A stretch of DNA of 64,000 nucleotides, taken from NCBI RefSeq assembly GCF_000701905.1, contig NZ_JNKC01000004.1, positions 1-64,000 of the forward strand, read 5' to 3'. Made by a program: the position numbers and the translations under genes. Below, one piece after another: positions 17,340 to 26,055 of this stretch (within the stretch, counting starts at the first letter, position 1; each line of letters begins with the position of its first letter). The notes under the pieces are model-generated. The model had not been told where the DNA came from and searched no databases. It saw nothing but the letters and a program-made list of their open reading frames with translations. This DNA is from Proteiniclasticum ruminis DSM 24773. Lineage in GTDB: Bacteria > Bacillota > Clostridia > Clostridiales > Clostridiaceae.

Positions 17340-19506
17340 TTTTCTCCATCTCCATCCATCTGATTTCCTGAGGCGCTAACACCGTTACGGTCTTTCTGCC
17401 CTGTTCATCATAGACTGCAGTTTCTTGTTCCGAATCTGTATTGTTCACCAGAGCATATCTTCCAATCTCCGGATATCCATGCACTTCCACATAAATATTC
17501 TCAGCAAAAAGCTTATGAAGCTCTTCTTCCTTATGGGCCGCATAAAACATGGACCTGTGAAGGAGCCTTGCATTCTCAAAATTGAAGGGAAGTCCTGCAA
17601 TATAGATGCCTCTTCCTTTTCCGAAGTCGTGGGCGGAAAGTTCCACCTGACCGTCATGATAACTTAAAATCTCAGTGTCTTTTCCTAACGCATAGATGTT
17701 CTTCATACCTTCACCAAAGTCCAGCGTGGATTCTATCCCCTCTGTGATGAAATGCTTCTCCTTGGCTGTGTGGAAATATTTGTCTGTGCTGAGACTGAAG
17801 CCCAGCTCTTTGTCCACCCCAAGAATTTCTGCCAGCTGGAAGTATCTGCCGCCATGATGCACTGCAGAGGGTTCTCCCACCCCGATGAATCCACCGCCTT
17901 CGTAGACCCATCTCCTGATGATGGTAACGAGCTTCTCGTCGAGCCACTCCTCTCCACCAGAAAATGCTGTCCCTGCATCCCCGGCATTGAGAAGCACATC
18001 CACATCCTGTGGCACCCCATTTGTTTTCACATCTTCAAAGGACAGGAAGGCCACTTCCACACTGTCTCCACTTAAGGCTTCCAGAATGCCCAAATAGGAG
18101 TAAATCTGCTTATACCACAGTGCATGAGCCACCATATGGGTCTGCCAGGACCTGAGGCTACCCCAGGAATTGAGGACCGCTACTTTGAGGCCTGTATATG
18201 GTTTTCTTCCTTTAATATTGTCATAGATTTCTCTAAACTCATCTGTGACCTTTTCGATATAATCCACAAATTTAGGGAACTGATAAGCAAGAGAAAGGTA
18301 TCCGCCATAGCCGATACGGTCCACAGGCTTTCTCATGATGGCACGTCTGGCCATTCTCCAGTTTTCTTTTGCTTCGATGGTGGGATCATTGCCTTCTCTA
18401 AACGTATCCGGGAAGAAATACGGAAGGAATCTGCCCTCTGTATACTGAACCCCGGGAATTTCTGAAATCATTCGAAGTGTTGCTCCACCACCTACGGACC
18501 CGACCACTGCATCCAACCCGATCTTAGGGAAATACTTGCCGTAGGGCTCTGTGCCGATCCAGTTGTCCCCCAGGAACATCATGGCTTCTTTTCCGTGCCT
18601 GTGCACCTCATCCACGAGTTTTTTCGCCTGCTCTGCCACATAAGCACTCTGGAAGTCAATAAAGTCCAGATACTCCTTCGTGGGCACTCGGAAGGCTGTA
18701 TTATAGTATCCCTTGTCCACAATATGCTCTGGGCGCAGTCTGTAGCCTTTCTCTTTGGCGAAGGCTTCTAAGGCATCTACAGAAACGCTGGCGCTGTATC
18801 CAAACCAGTCCACAAACTTCTCTTTTCCAAGATCATTAAACACCAGAGTGAAATGATAGAAGAAGGTGGTGAATCTTACGACGTCAGTCCTTGGATTCTC
18901 TTTCAGCCACTGGCTCATATAGCTATGGATATACTCATTGGAGTGTTTTTTTCTCACATCAAAGGGAATATCATGCTCTTTGTCTCCCCAATTGTTGGTG
19001 ATATGGTTGTACATCTGAGTAGGATCCCAGATGGCTTTCACGAGAAAAGACACTGTGTACTCATGGTAAGGCGCGATGTCTTTTATAACCACTTCATCAC
19101 GTTCAGGCAAAATCTCCCAGTTTTCCACAGGCACCACGGTGTCCAGTGTCCGGTCCATGACCTCCCAGTAGATCTTTGGGTCATGATCATAATCCGGCGT
19201 CACCTGCTGGCGGAAATATCCCTCCATGAAAGGGATGCTGACAGTGCTCTCCACTGCCATGGTATGACGGCTCATGAGATAAAGAGACTGGGTCTCCTCC
19301 ATATGATTTCTGGAAAAATCATTATGTCCTCTACTGACAAAATAAGTGGTGTAGATTTTGGCATCCAGGTTTTTCAGATCTTCTGAAAGCTTTGTTCCGT
19401 CACTGTCTCTGATGGCATCTGCACCCCAGCGCTCCATCATTTCCTTGGTTTCTTCTAAAAACCCCGTTTCACTTGGCAAGGTCACTCGACCTTTTGTATT
19501 ACTCAT
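17329..19506 (-). CDS. lnpA: 1,3-beta-galactosyl-N-acetylhexosamine phosphorylase (GH112)
   Basis: Cytosolic enzyme that splits galacto-N-biose or lacto-N-biose I with phosphate into alpha-galactose 1-phosphate and GalNAc or GlcNAc. It has 725 residues, close to the B. longum enzyme. The catalytic barrel runs through roughly residue 440; F-L-G-D-N-W-I-G-T-E-P holds the general acid Asp (residue 314, matching Asp313 of the B. longum enzyme). A glutamine-amidotransferase-like domain and a small beta domain follow. The start is two bases after the permease stop, with GGAGGAGTGAAAGG upstream. No signal peptide is present, so the disaccharide must be imported by the ABC system encoded upstream. 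Some GH112 members prefer galactosyl-rhamnose, but the NahK partner points to GNB/LNB. Confidence 0.95.
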   Translation of the reverse strand: MSNTKGRVTLPSETGFLEETKEMMERWGADAIRDSDGTKLSEDLKNLDAKIYTTYFVSRGHNDFSRNHMEETQSLYLMSRHTMAVESTVSIPFMEGYFRQQVTPDYDHDPKIYWEVMDRTLDTVVPVENWEILPERDEVVIKDIAPYHEYTVSFLVKAIWDPTQMYNHITNNWGDKEHDIPFDVRKKHSNEYIHSYMSQWLKENPRTDVVRFTTFFYHFTLVFNDLGKEKFVDWFGYSASVSVDALEAFAKEKGYRLRPEHIVDKGYYNTAFRVPTKEYLDFIDFQSAYVAEQAKKLVDEVHRHGKEAMMFLGDNWIGTEPYGKYFPKIGLDAVVGSVGGGATLRMISEIPGVQYTEGRFLPYFFPDTFREGNDPTIEAKENWRMARRAIMRKPVDRIGYGGYLSLAYQFPKFVDYIEKVTDEFREIYDNIKGRKPYTGLKVAVLNSWGSLRSWQTHMVAHALWYKQIYSYLGILEALSGDSVEVAFLSFEDVKTNGVPQDVDVLLNAGDAGTAFSGGEEWLDEKLVTIIRRWVYEGGGFIGVGEPSAVHHGGRYFQLAEILGVDKELGFSLSTDKYFHTAKEKHFITEGIESTLDFGEGMKNIYALGKDTEILSYHDGQVELSAHDFGKGRGIYIAGLPFNFENARLLHRSMFYAAHKEEELHKLFAENIYVEVHGYPEIGRYALVNNTDSEQETAVYDEQGRKTVTVLAPQEIRWMEMEKNEE

Positions 19507-19507
19507 A

Positions 19508-20377
19508 TTATCCTTTCACTCCTCCAACAGTCATTCCTTCAGTTAGTTTCTTTTGTACAAGCACATAGAGAATCAAGGTCGGCAGCATCACCAGCACAAG
19601 ACCGGCGTACATGGGACCATAGTTTGCCGCACCTCTTTGGGACTGCATCAGATTGATGAGCCCCACCGGCAGCGTTTTGGTGCTGCTTGGCATCAGCGTC
19701 AAGGCTATGATGTATTCATTCCAGAATGCCAGGAAGTTGAAGAGAATCACTGTGATGATGCTGGGTTTCGCCATGGGAATCATGATGGAAACCATGGTTT
19801 TAAAATGGCTGGCTCCATCCACACTGGCCGCCTCCTCAAACTCTTTAGGTATAGTTCTGAAATAATTGGACAGAAGATATACGGTAAAAGGGATGGCTGT
19901 GGCGGCATACACCAGAGCCAGCACAAACCGGTTGTCCAGAAAAAATCCTCTGTCGAAACGTCCCCGAAGCGCGATGTCCCAGTCCAGGAGCATCAGAAAA
20001 ATCGGCACGACGATGTAGTTCACGTTGATGAAAATTCCAGCCTGAAAAATACCCGAAAGAATTTTCCGTCCTTTAAACTCAAATCTTGCGAGAGCATAGG
20101 CACAGGGTATAGAGACCAGAAGAAGAATTCCGATGGCCAGTGCCGTCACCACAATGGAGTTTGTGAAGTACTCTCCCATATTGGCAATCTCCACTGCTTC
20201 TTTGAAGTTCTCCCAGCGGATGGCCTTGGGCAAGCTCCAGGGATTTCCGTAAAACTCCTGATTGTCTTTGACGGAAGCCATGAAAACCCAGAGAACCGGA
20301 ACGATGATGCTGACAGCAAGGGCAATCAGCGCACTATAGATGAAGAGCTTATACAGATTGATTTTTTTCTTTTTCAT
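19508..20377 (-). CDS. ABC sugar transporter permease, MalG type
   Basis: 289 residues with six membrane segments. The CUT1 permease signature around E-E-A-A-S-V-D-G-A-S-H lies at about residue 190-200; this loop docks the ATPase. It pairs with the next permease to form the channel of the importer. It is 13 bases downstream of that gene. No ATPase gene lies in the operon, so a shared MsmK/UgpC-type ATPase encoded elsewhere is expected, as is usual for CUT1 systems of Bacillota. Confidence 0.93.
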   Translation of the reverse strand: MKKKKINLYKLFIYSALIALAVSIIVPVLWVFMASVKDNQEFYGNPWSLPKAIRWENFKEAVEIANMGEYFTNSIVVTALAIGILLLVSIPCAYALARFEFKGRKILSGIFQAGIFINVNYIVVPIFLMLLDWDIALRGRFDRGFFLDNRFVLALVYAATAIPFTVYLLSNYFRTIPKEFEEAASVDGASHFKTMVSIMIPMAKPSIITVILFNFLAFWNEYIIALTLMPSSTKTLPVGLINLMQSQRGAANYGPMYAGLVLVMLPTLILYVLVQKKLTEGMTVGGVKG

Positions 20378-20390
20378 CCGATCCTCCTCG

Positions 20391-21281
20391 TTAATACTGG
20401 TACTGTTCGCGTTTTGTCAGCTTGTTCACAAGCAGTGACAAGAGGAACGAAAACAGGAATATCACCACACCAATGGACATACCGTATCCGTAACTGGAAT
20501 TGGTATATGCCTGGTTGTACATATAGTTCAAAATTACATTGGAAGCACCATCAGGTCCTCCAGAAGTCATCACCTTCACAAAGAGAAAACTCAGATTGAT
20601 GGAGCTGATGACATAAAATGTCAGGGTTGTCCTTACCGTATCCCATACAAGGGGCAAAGTGATACTGAAAAACTGCTTCACTTTACCAGCACCCTCAATA
20701 TCTGCCGCTTCATAAAGATGGACTGGGATGCTGCTCATACTGGCCATATACATGACCATGTAATATCCCACCGCCTGCCAGATCATGGCCACAATGATGG
20801 CATAGAGCACAATTTTCTGATTGCCCAGCCACTGGATATTCTGAAATCCCTCTCCCCGGATGCTTCTAAAAAGACCATTGAGAAGTCCCATGCTGGGATC
20901 GTAGATGGCCGAGAAGATGGAGGAAATCACCACCACGGACAGGATATTCGGTATATAGAATACGATTCTGAAAAAGTTCTGTCCTTTGATCTTTTCGCGC
21001 ACAAGAATAGAAGCGAAAATCATGGCCACAGAAAGCGTCACCATGGTGACAAGCACAATGATCATAAGGGTGTTCTGCAGTGACCGTATAAAATTGGTGT
21101 CTTTTGTGAGAAGAAGAAAATTATTAAGTCCTACGAAGGTCTTGTTTCTCGAGAGACCTCCCCATTTGTATAAAGACATGATGAAGACATTCAGCGTAGG
21201 ATACGCCATAAATACAAGGACAAGGATCAAGGCCGGCGCAATGCAGGCAGCGATGAATCTTTTCTTTGCTCTGTCTTTCAT
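20391..21281 (-). CDS. ABC sugar transporter permease, MalF type
   Basis: 296 residues with six membrane segments and the permease EAA loop Y-E-A-A-D-I-E-G-A-G-K-V at about 190-200. It is the first permease after the binding protein, and together with the MalG-type subunit it should import the disaccharide used by LnpA. The start at 21281 follows AAGGGGTGATATGA. Confidence 0.93.
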   Translation of the reverse strand: MKDRAKKRFIAACIAPALILVLVFMAYPTLNVFIMSLYKWGGLSRNKTFVGLNNFLLLTKDTNFIRSLQNTLMIIVLVTMVTLSVAMIFASILVREKIKGQNFFRIVFYIPNILSVVVISSIFSAIYDPSMGLLNGLFRSIRGEGFQNIQWLGNQKIVLYAIIVAMIWQAVGYYMVMYMASMSSIPVHLYEAADIEGAGKVKQFFSITLPLVWDTVRTTLTFYVISSINLSFLFVKVMTSGGPDGASNVILNYMYNQAYTNSSYGYGMSIGVVIFLFSFLLSLLVNKLTKREQYQY

Positions 21282-21305
21282 TCATATCACCCCTTTCAAA
21301 AATGA

Positions 21306-21331
21306 ACGGTGGAAGAGTTTTCTTCCACCGT
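21306..21331 (-). terminator. stem-loop between binding-protein and permease genes
   Basis: A perfect inverted repeat ACGGTGGAAGA-N4-TCTTCCACCGT, followed on the minus strand by CATTTTTG. Such hairpins commonly stabilise the abundant binding-protein mRNA and attenuate the downstream permease genes. Confidence 0.65.
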
Positions 21332-21353
21332 AATCATCCGTAAAATCAACTCA

Positions 21354-22739
21354 TTAGTTGTTCATTGCTGCACTGATTTTGGTCACTGCATCCACAACTT
21401 CCTGATGCCATGTATCCACTGTCTTGTCTCCTGTGGCTACAGAATTGATGGTGCCAAAGAGAATTCCGGTGCTGCTCACAAGGTCTACACCTTCCACTGC
21501 TGGCGCAGACTGGAAACCGCCCATGGCCGCCTTTGCTCCATCGTCATATACAGAATAATATAGCTTGTTTGGATCCTCATCCGTCATGAAGGAGGAAGCT
21601 GTAGTCACAGGCATAACTGCACCGGACTTCTCATAGATGATCTTTGCTGCTTCGTCTGAGTACATATAAGCAATGAACTCTTTTGCAAGATCCGCTTCCT
21701 TGGCTCCTTCAGGAATGTACATCTGTTCAAAGAATGTGTAGGAGTAGCGGTCTCCGCCCTTTTCCACTGCTGGCAGTGCGGTGAATCCCCACTCAAAGCC
21801 TTCTGCTCTTGGTGCTTTTTCCATTTCTCCAGGTAGCCAGGTACCGTTTGGAATAAACAGTGCTTTGTTATCAAGAATCAGCTGCTGGTTCTTGGTAAAC
21901 CCTTCATTGTTTGCCTGAGCCACTGTGTCAGGATGATTGTAGGAAACAAGTTCACCAACGATGGCGAACACTTCTTTCATCGTATCGCTGCTCCAGGTTT
22001 CCACATCAAAGGTCATGGCCTTGTTGAAGAATTCAGCGCCACCCACCTCGTTGACCAGTGCATAGAAGAAGGCATCAAAGTATCCTGTGGTAGGATAGGT
22101 AAATAGGGAGCTTCCGTTGGCTTTTGCAGTTTCATTCAGCGCAAAAAGCTCTTCAAAGGTTTCTGGAAGGGCATAAGTCTTTCCTTCTCCCACCAGACCA
22201 CTGTTATAGAATAGTCCTGTTGGTCCATAGAAAAGTGGTGCCAGGTAGGTCTTTCCATCCCCATAGGGATTGGTGATTAAAGTATCTGTAAAGCCTGGGA
22301 TGATTTTATCGCCAACAGTGACCTCTTCTCCAGGAACCTTCATGGAGAGTACATCTGTGATATCCATGACAGCATTTTCTTTGATAAGAGTTTCTGTCAT
22401 CATGCCTTCACGGCCTACAGAGATGTACATAAGATCTGGCACATTCATCGCCTGGATCTGAGGTCTCAGAACATCTTCAATGTTCTTCTCCAGTGTCAGT
22501 TCCACAGTAACGCCAGGATTGTTTGCCTCAAACTTCTCGGCAACGGCCATCCAATGCTCTTTTCCGTATCCTCCGTCAAGACCCGCAATCTTCAGGGTTC
22601 TTTCTTCGGTTTCGCCAGGGGTTTCTGATGGGGTTTCTGTACCTCCTGGAGTAACAGGATCATCTTCAGTTTTCTGACCGCAGGCTGAAAGGCCAACGAC
22701 CAGGGTAATGGACATAAGAAGTGCTAAAATTTTCTTCAT
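21354..22739 (-). CDS. ABC sugar-binding lipoprotein (probable GNB/LNB binder)
   Basis: Extracellular solute-binding protein of the CUT1 family, 461 residues. It has a lipoprotein signal (M-K-K-I-L-A-L-L-M-S..L-S-A-C with the lipidated Cys near residue 20) and then a Pro/Thr/Glu-rich linker before the two-lobed binding domain. It is first in the operon, with AGGAGGG before the ATG. Substrate is inferred from the GH112 and NahK genes. The upstream -35 box is poor, which suggests activation by the divergent AraC regulator. Confidence 0.9.
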   Translation of the reverse strand: MKKILALLMSITLVVGLSACGQKTEDDPVTPGGTETPSETPGETEERTLKIAGLDGGYGKEHWMAVAEKFEANNPGVTVELTLEKNIEDVLRPQIQAMNVPDLMYISVGREGMMTETLIKENAVMDITDVLSMKVPGEEVTVGDKIIPGFTDTLITNPYGDGKTYLAPLFYGPTGLFYNSGLVGEGKTYALPETFEELFALNETAKANGSSLFTYPTTGYFDAFFYALVNEVGGAEFFNKAMTFDVETWSSDTMKEVFAIVGELVSYNHPDTVAQANNEGFTKNQQLILDNKALFIPNGTWLPGEMEKAPRAEGFEWGFTALPAVEKGGDRYSYTFFEQMYIPEGAKEADLAKEFIAYMYSDEAAKIIYEKSGAVMPVTTASSFMTDEDPNKLYYSVYDDGAKAAMGGFQSAPAVEGVDLVSSTGILFGTINSVATGDKTVDTWHQEVVDAVTKISAAMNN

Positions 22740-22794
22740 GGGACCCTCCTAGTTAATCATTGCTCTACGCAACTTGTTATCTTTAGTATAAATT

Positions 22795-22823
22795 TCGGTA
22801 AACGTTTTTAGTATCATTATCTT
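22795..22823 (-). promoter_or_regulatory. promoter of the GNB/LNB operon
   Basis: -10 box TATACT with a weak -35 (ACTAAA, 17-base spacing) on the minus strand. The spacer holds the palindrome AAACGTTT, a possible regulator or partial catabolite-response site. Confidence 0.45.
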
Positions 22824-22913
22824 GTGATGAATTATCATTATATTGCTATATCAGAAAATTGGTTTTATAATAAGGTAAAAGGATTACATGTCCAGAGGAA
22901 AGGAGCTGCCAGT

Positions 22914-23780
22914 TTGTCCAATATCGTCTATAAGATCATCAACCACAACAACGAACGGATTTCCGCCAGCCTCATCTATGTCTCAAAGGCACGTTATGAG
23001 AAAGACTGGCACTCCACCATGCACAGTCACCCTTTCACAGAGCTCTTCTATGTGGTGAAGGGATCCGGCAACTTTCTCATAGAGGATAAAACCTTCCACG
23101 TCGTAGAAGATGACCTGGTCATTGTCAATGCCAATGTGGTCCATACAGAGTCCTCCAAGGATGCAAACCCTCTGGAGTATATCGTCCTTGGCATCGAGGG
23201 GCTCTCTTTATCTCTTTACGAAACGGGGCGTGCTCAGGAAGACAGCTTCTACAGTTTCCACAATTACCGGAAACATAGAGAAGAAATCCTCACTGTGTTT
23301 CAATCCCTCATCAGTGAAGTGGAAAAGAAAGAAGACGCTTATGAAGTCATCTGCCAGAACTACCTGAACATCCTTCTCCTTAATCTGGTCCGAAGAACCA
23401 AATCCTCCTTGAGGCTGACTCCTCAAAAAAACACCACCAAGGAATGCACCTATATCAAAAACTACATCGATATTCACTATTCAGAGCCCATCACCCTGGA
23501 TACCTTAGCCAATGAAACCTATCTGGACAAGTATTATCTGGTTCATGTGTTCAAGAAACATTTCGACACCACCCCCATCCATTATCTCATAGATAAAAGA
23601 ATCGAGGAATCCAAACATCTCCTGGAAACCACCCACCATACGGTTTCTCAGATCTCGAACATTGTAGGTTTCAACTCCCAGTCCTACTTCACTCAAACTT
23701 TCCGGAAGATGATGGGCTGCACTCCGGCAGAATACAGAAAAAGAGAACGTAAATCTTCCCTTCATTCAAAAGAGCGGTGA
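22914..23780 (+). CDS. AraC-family regulator of the GNB/LNB operon
   Basis: 288 residues from a TTG at 22914, chosen because AAAGGAG sits 7 bases upstream. Earlier in-frame ATGs at 22824-22827 lack a ribosome site. The N-terminal cupin sensor contains H-S-H-P-F-T-E-L-F-Y-V and G-S-G-N-F-L-I-E-D-K. Two C-terminal helix-turn-helix motifs follow (I-T-L-D-T-L-A-N-E-T-Y-L near 200; I-S-N-I-V-G-F-N-S-Q-S-Y-F-T near 250). It is divergent from the binding-protein gene, so it probably activates the operon when the sugar or a metabolite binds the cupin domain. Confidence 0.85.
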   Translation: MSNIVYKIINHNNERISASLIYVSKARYEKDWHSTMHSHPFTELFYVVKGSGNFLIEDKTFHVVEDDLVIVNANVVHTESSKDANPLEYIVLGIEGLSLSLYETGRAQEDSFYSFHNYRKHREEILTVFQSLISEVEKKEDAYEVICQNYLNILLLNLVRRTKSSLRLTPQKNTTKECTYIKNYIDIHYSEPITLDTLANETYLDKYYLVHVFKKHFDTTPIHYLIDKRIEESKHLLETTHHTVSQISNIVGFNSQSYFTQTFRKMMGCTPAEYRKRERKSSLHSKER

Positions 23781-23807
23781 TTCCAAAAAATCACCGCTCT
23801 TCTTTTC
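23769..23807. terminator. bidirectional terminator, araC-type gene / fhs
   Basis: Arms AAGAGCGGTGATT and ATCACCGCTCTT with flanking A and T runs. The regulator's TGA stop is inside the left arm. Confidence 0.85.
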
Positions 23808-23814
23808 CTTATGC

Positions 23815-25485
23815 TTAGAACAGACCTACAATATTTCCTTCTTCATCAATATCCATGAGATTTGCCGCAGGCACCTTTGGAAGGCCTGGCATTGTCATGA
23901 TATCTCCTGTGAGGCATACAATAAATCCTGCCCCGTTACTGAGCTTCACTTCATTCACCTTTACTTCAAAGTTCTTAGGTGCACCCAGAAGCTTCGGATT
24001 ATCGGATAGAGAATACTGGGTCTTCGCCATACAGATGGGCTTCTTATGGAGTCCCATGGCTTCAATTTCCTTGATGGTTTTTTCTGCCTGGGCGCTGTAG
24101 GCCACAGAGCTTCCACCATAAATCTCCTTGACGATGATCTCTATCTTTTCTTTGATGGATTTTTCCACATCATACAGCGGCTGATAGGCTCCGGATTTTT
24201 CTGCAACTTCCACAACTTTATGTGCAAGTGCTTCTCCGCCTTCTCCGCCCTTTTCCCATACTTCTGTCAGTGCTACATTCACGTGGATGTTGTTGAGGAA
24301 ATCTTCAATGAACTGCAGCTCCTCCACGGAATCGGACATGAATCGATTGATGGCAACCACAGGCTCCAGATTGAACTTTCTGATGTTCTCGATCTGCTTC
24401 TCCAGGTTCACGATTCCCTTTTTCAGCGCATCCACATTTGGTGTGGAAAGATCTGCTTTCAGCACACCACCATGATGTTTCAGTGCTCTTACCGTAGCGA
24501 CAATAACCACTGCACTAGGGTTCAGACCACCGAATCTGCATTTGATGTCCAGGAACTTCTCTGCACCAAGGTCTGCACCAAATCCGGCTTCCGTCACTAC
24601 ATAGTCCCCAAGCTTCAATGCTGTCTGGGTGGCTAAGATACTGTTGCATCCATGGGCAATGTTTGCAAAAGGTCCGCCATGAATGATGGCTGGTGTATTC
24701 TCCAATGTCTGCACCAGGTTCGGCATGATGGCATCCTTCATCAGAAGGGCCATGGCTCCCTGAACCTTCAGATCCTTGGCAAATACAGGCTCTCCCTGCA
24801 GATTGTATCCGATCATGATCTCGCCCATTCTTTCTTTCAGGTCTTCCAAAGAAGTGGCAAGACAGAGAATGGCCATGACTTCAGAAGCAACGGTGATCAT
24901 AAATCCATCTTCTCTTGGGAATCCGTTTGGCTTTCCGCCAAGTCCTACATTCACCTGTCTTAAGGATCTGTCATTCATATCCATAACTCTCTTGAAGAGA
25001 ATTCTTCGGATATCCAGGTTCAGCGCATTCCCCTGATGAACATGGTTGTCGATGGCTGCTGCCAAGAGGTTGTTTGTGGTGGTGATGGCGTGCATGTCAC
25101 CTGTGAAATGAAGATTGATGTCTTCCATAGGAACAACCTGGCTGTATCCGCCACCTGCTGCTCCGCCTTTCACACCAAATACTGGTCCTAAAGATGGCTC
25201 ACGCAGGGCGATGACAGTCTTTTTGCCGATTCTGTTCAGTGCCTGACCAAGACCTACAGTTACTGTAGACTTTCCTTCTCCTGCAGGTGTTGGATTGATG
25301 GCAGTGACAAGAATAAGCTTCGCATCTTCCTTGTCCTTGTTTCTCTTTAATACATCAAGAGAAATCTTGGCTTTATACTTGCCATAAAAGTCCAGGTCAT
25401 CTTCAGAAAGACCTATCTTCCCTGCCACATCTCTGATGTGGAGCATGGTGGATTCTTGAGCGATTTGAATATCGGTTTTCAACAA
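23815..25485 (-). CDS. fhs: formate--tetrahydrofolate ligase
   Basis: ATP-dependent activation of formate to 10-formyl-THF; feeds purine and one-carbon metabolism and the methyl branch of the Wood-Ljungdahl route where present. It has 556 residues, the usual length. The P-loop [10 protein letters not shown] lies at about 68-77, with [11 protein letters not shown] and [10 protein letters not shown] following. The start is TTG at 25485 with GGGAGG 6 bases before. No other Wood-Ljungdahl genes are nearby, so this gene alone does not show acetogenesis. Confidence 0.97.
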   Translation of the reverse strand: MLKTDIQIAQESTMLHIRDVAGKIGLSEDDLDFYGKYKAKISLDVLKRNKDKEDAKLILVTAINPTPAGEGKSTVTVGLGQALNRIGKKTVIALREPSLGPVFGVKGGAAGGGYSQVVPMEDINLHFTGDMHAITTTNNLLAAAIDNHVHQGNALNLDIRRILFKRVMDMNDRSLRQVNVGLGGKPNGFPREDGFMITVASEVMAILCLATSLEDLKERMGEIMIGYNLQGEPVFAKDLKVQGAMALLMKDAIMPNLVQTLENTPAIIHGGPFANIAHGCNSILATQTALKLGDYVVTEAGFGADLGAEKFLDIKCRFGGLNPSAVVIVATVRALKHHGGVLKADLSTPNVDALKKGIVNLEKQIENIRKFNLEPVVAINRFMSDSVEELQFIEDFLNNIHVNVALTEVWEKGGEGGEALAHKVVEVAEKSGAYQPLYDVEKSIKEKIEIIVKEIYGGSSVAYSAQAEKTIKEIEAMGLHKKPICMAKTQYSLSDNPKLLGAPKNFEVKVNEVKLSNGAGFIVCLTGDIMTMPGLPKVPAANLMDIDEEGNIVGLF

Positions 25486-25511
25486 TATGTACCTCCCAGT
25501 TATATATTACT

Positions 25512-25898
25512 TTATGAATTATGCAGTTTATCCATGAACTTCTGCCGGTTCACAAGAACTCTCTCATGATGGGCTTCTCCCAGAAGATGTTCCTTTTCAA
25601 AAGCCCGGAGATGAAACTTCACTTTCTTCCCTGAAACCTCGATGATCTTTACCTTCAGCAAGATTTCTGCACCAACAAGGCTTGCTTTCAGGTGTTTCAT
25701 TTCCATGGAAATGCCCACCGTTGTATCTTCTGAAGCTAAATAAGGAATCAGAGACTCCTTGGCGCCATACTCCATAAAAGCAATGAGTCCAGGTGTGCCG
25801 TATACCGGCAGATCTCCGGATCCCAACACCTCAGCGGTGTCTTTTTCTTCTACTGACCGTATAAATTCCTTTTCCAGTCCAATGAGTTTTTCTGTCAA
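25512..25898 (-). CDS. FlK-like hot-dog thioesterase
   Basis: 128 residues from a TTG at 25898 with GGAGG 7 bases upstream; an earlier in-frame ATG at 25952 has no ribosome site. The pattern Y-G-T-P-G-L-I-A-F-M-E-Y-G with M-K-H-L-K-A places T35, E43 and H69 at exactly the spacing of the catalytic Thr42, Glu50 and His76 of the fluoroacetyl-CoA thioesterase FlK. Most members of this family in anaerobes are uncharacterised acyl-CoA thioesterases; fluoroacetyl-CoA activity is not implied by the triad alone. It precedes fhs by 26 bases and may be co-transcribed. Confidence 0.8.
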   Translation of the reverse strand: MTEKLIGLEKEFIRSVEEKDTAEVLGSGDLPVYGTPGLIAFMEYGAKESLIPYLASEDTTVGISMEMKHLKASLVGAEILLKVKIIEVSGKKVKFHLRAFEKEHLLGEAHHERVLVNRQKFMDKLHNS

Positions 25899-25992
25899 AT
25901 GCGCACCTCCAATCCATTTTATTATAGCATCCCTTCCCCAATCCCGAAACATGGAAAGGTGAAGTTTCTGTAATCATTTACATAACTTTCCA

Positions 25993-26021
25993 AAAGAAAA
26001 GGCAGCTTTACTGCCTTTTCT
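25993..26021 (-). terminator. terminator of ftsH
   Basis: AGAAAAGGCAG / CTGCCTTTTCT hairpin, followed by CTTTTCTTTT on the minus strand. Confidence 0.75.
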
Positions 26022-26055
26022 ATCGATTCTGTTTCAGTTTGAACTACACTTGTTT

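Noticed and set aside
19553-20599. 348-codon plus-strand frame across the permease genes
   Set aside because: Antisense to two clear permeases; His/Gln/Arg-rich, no domain and no ribosome site.
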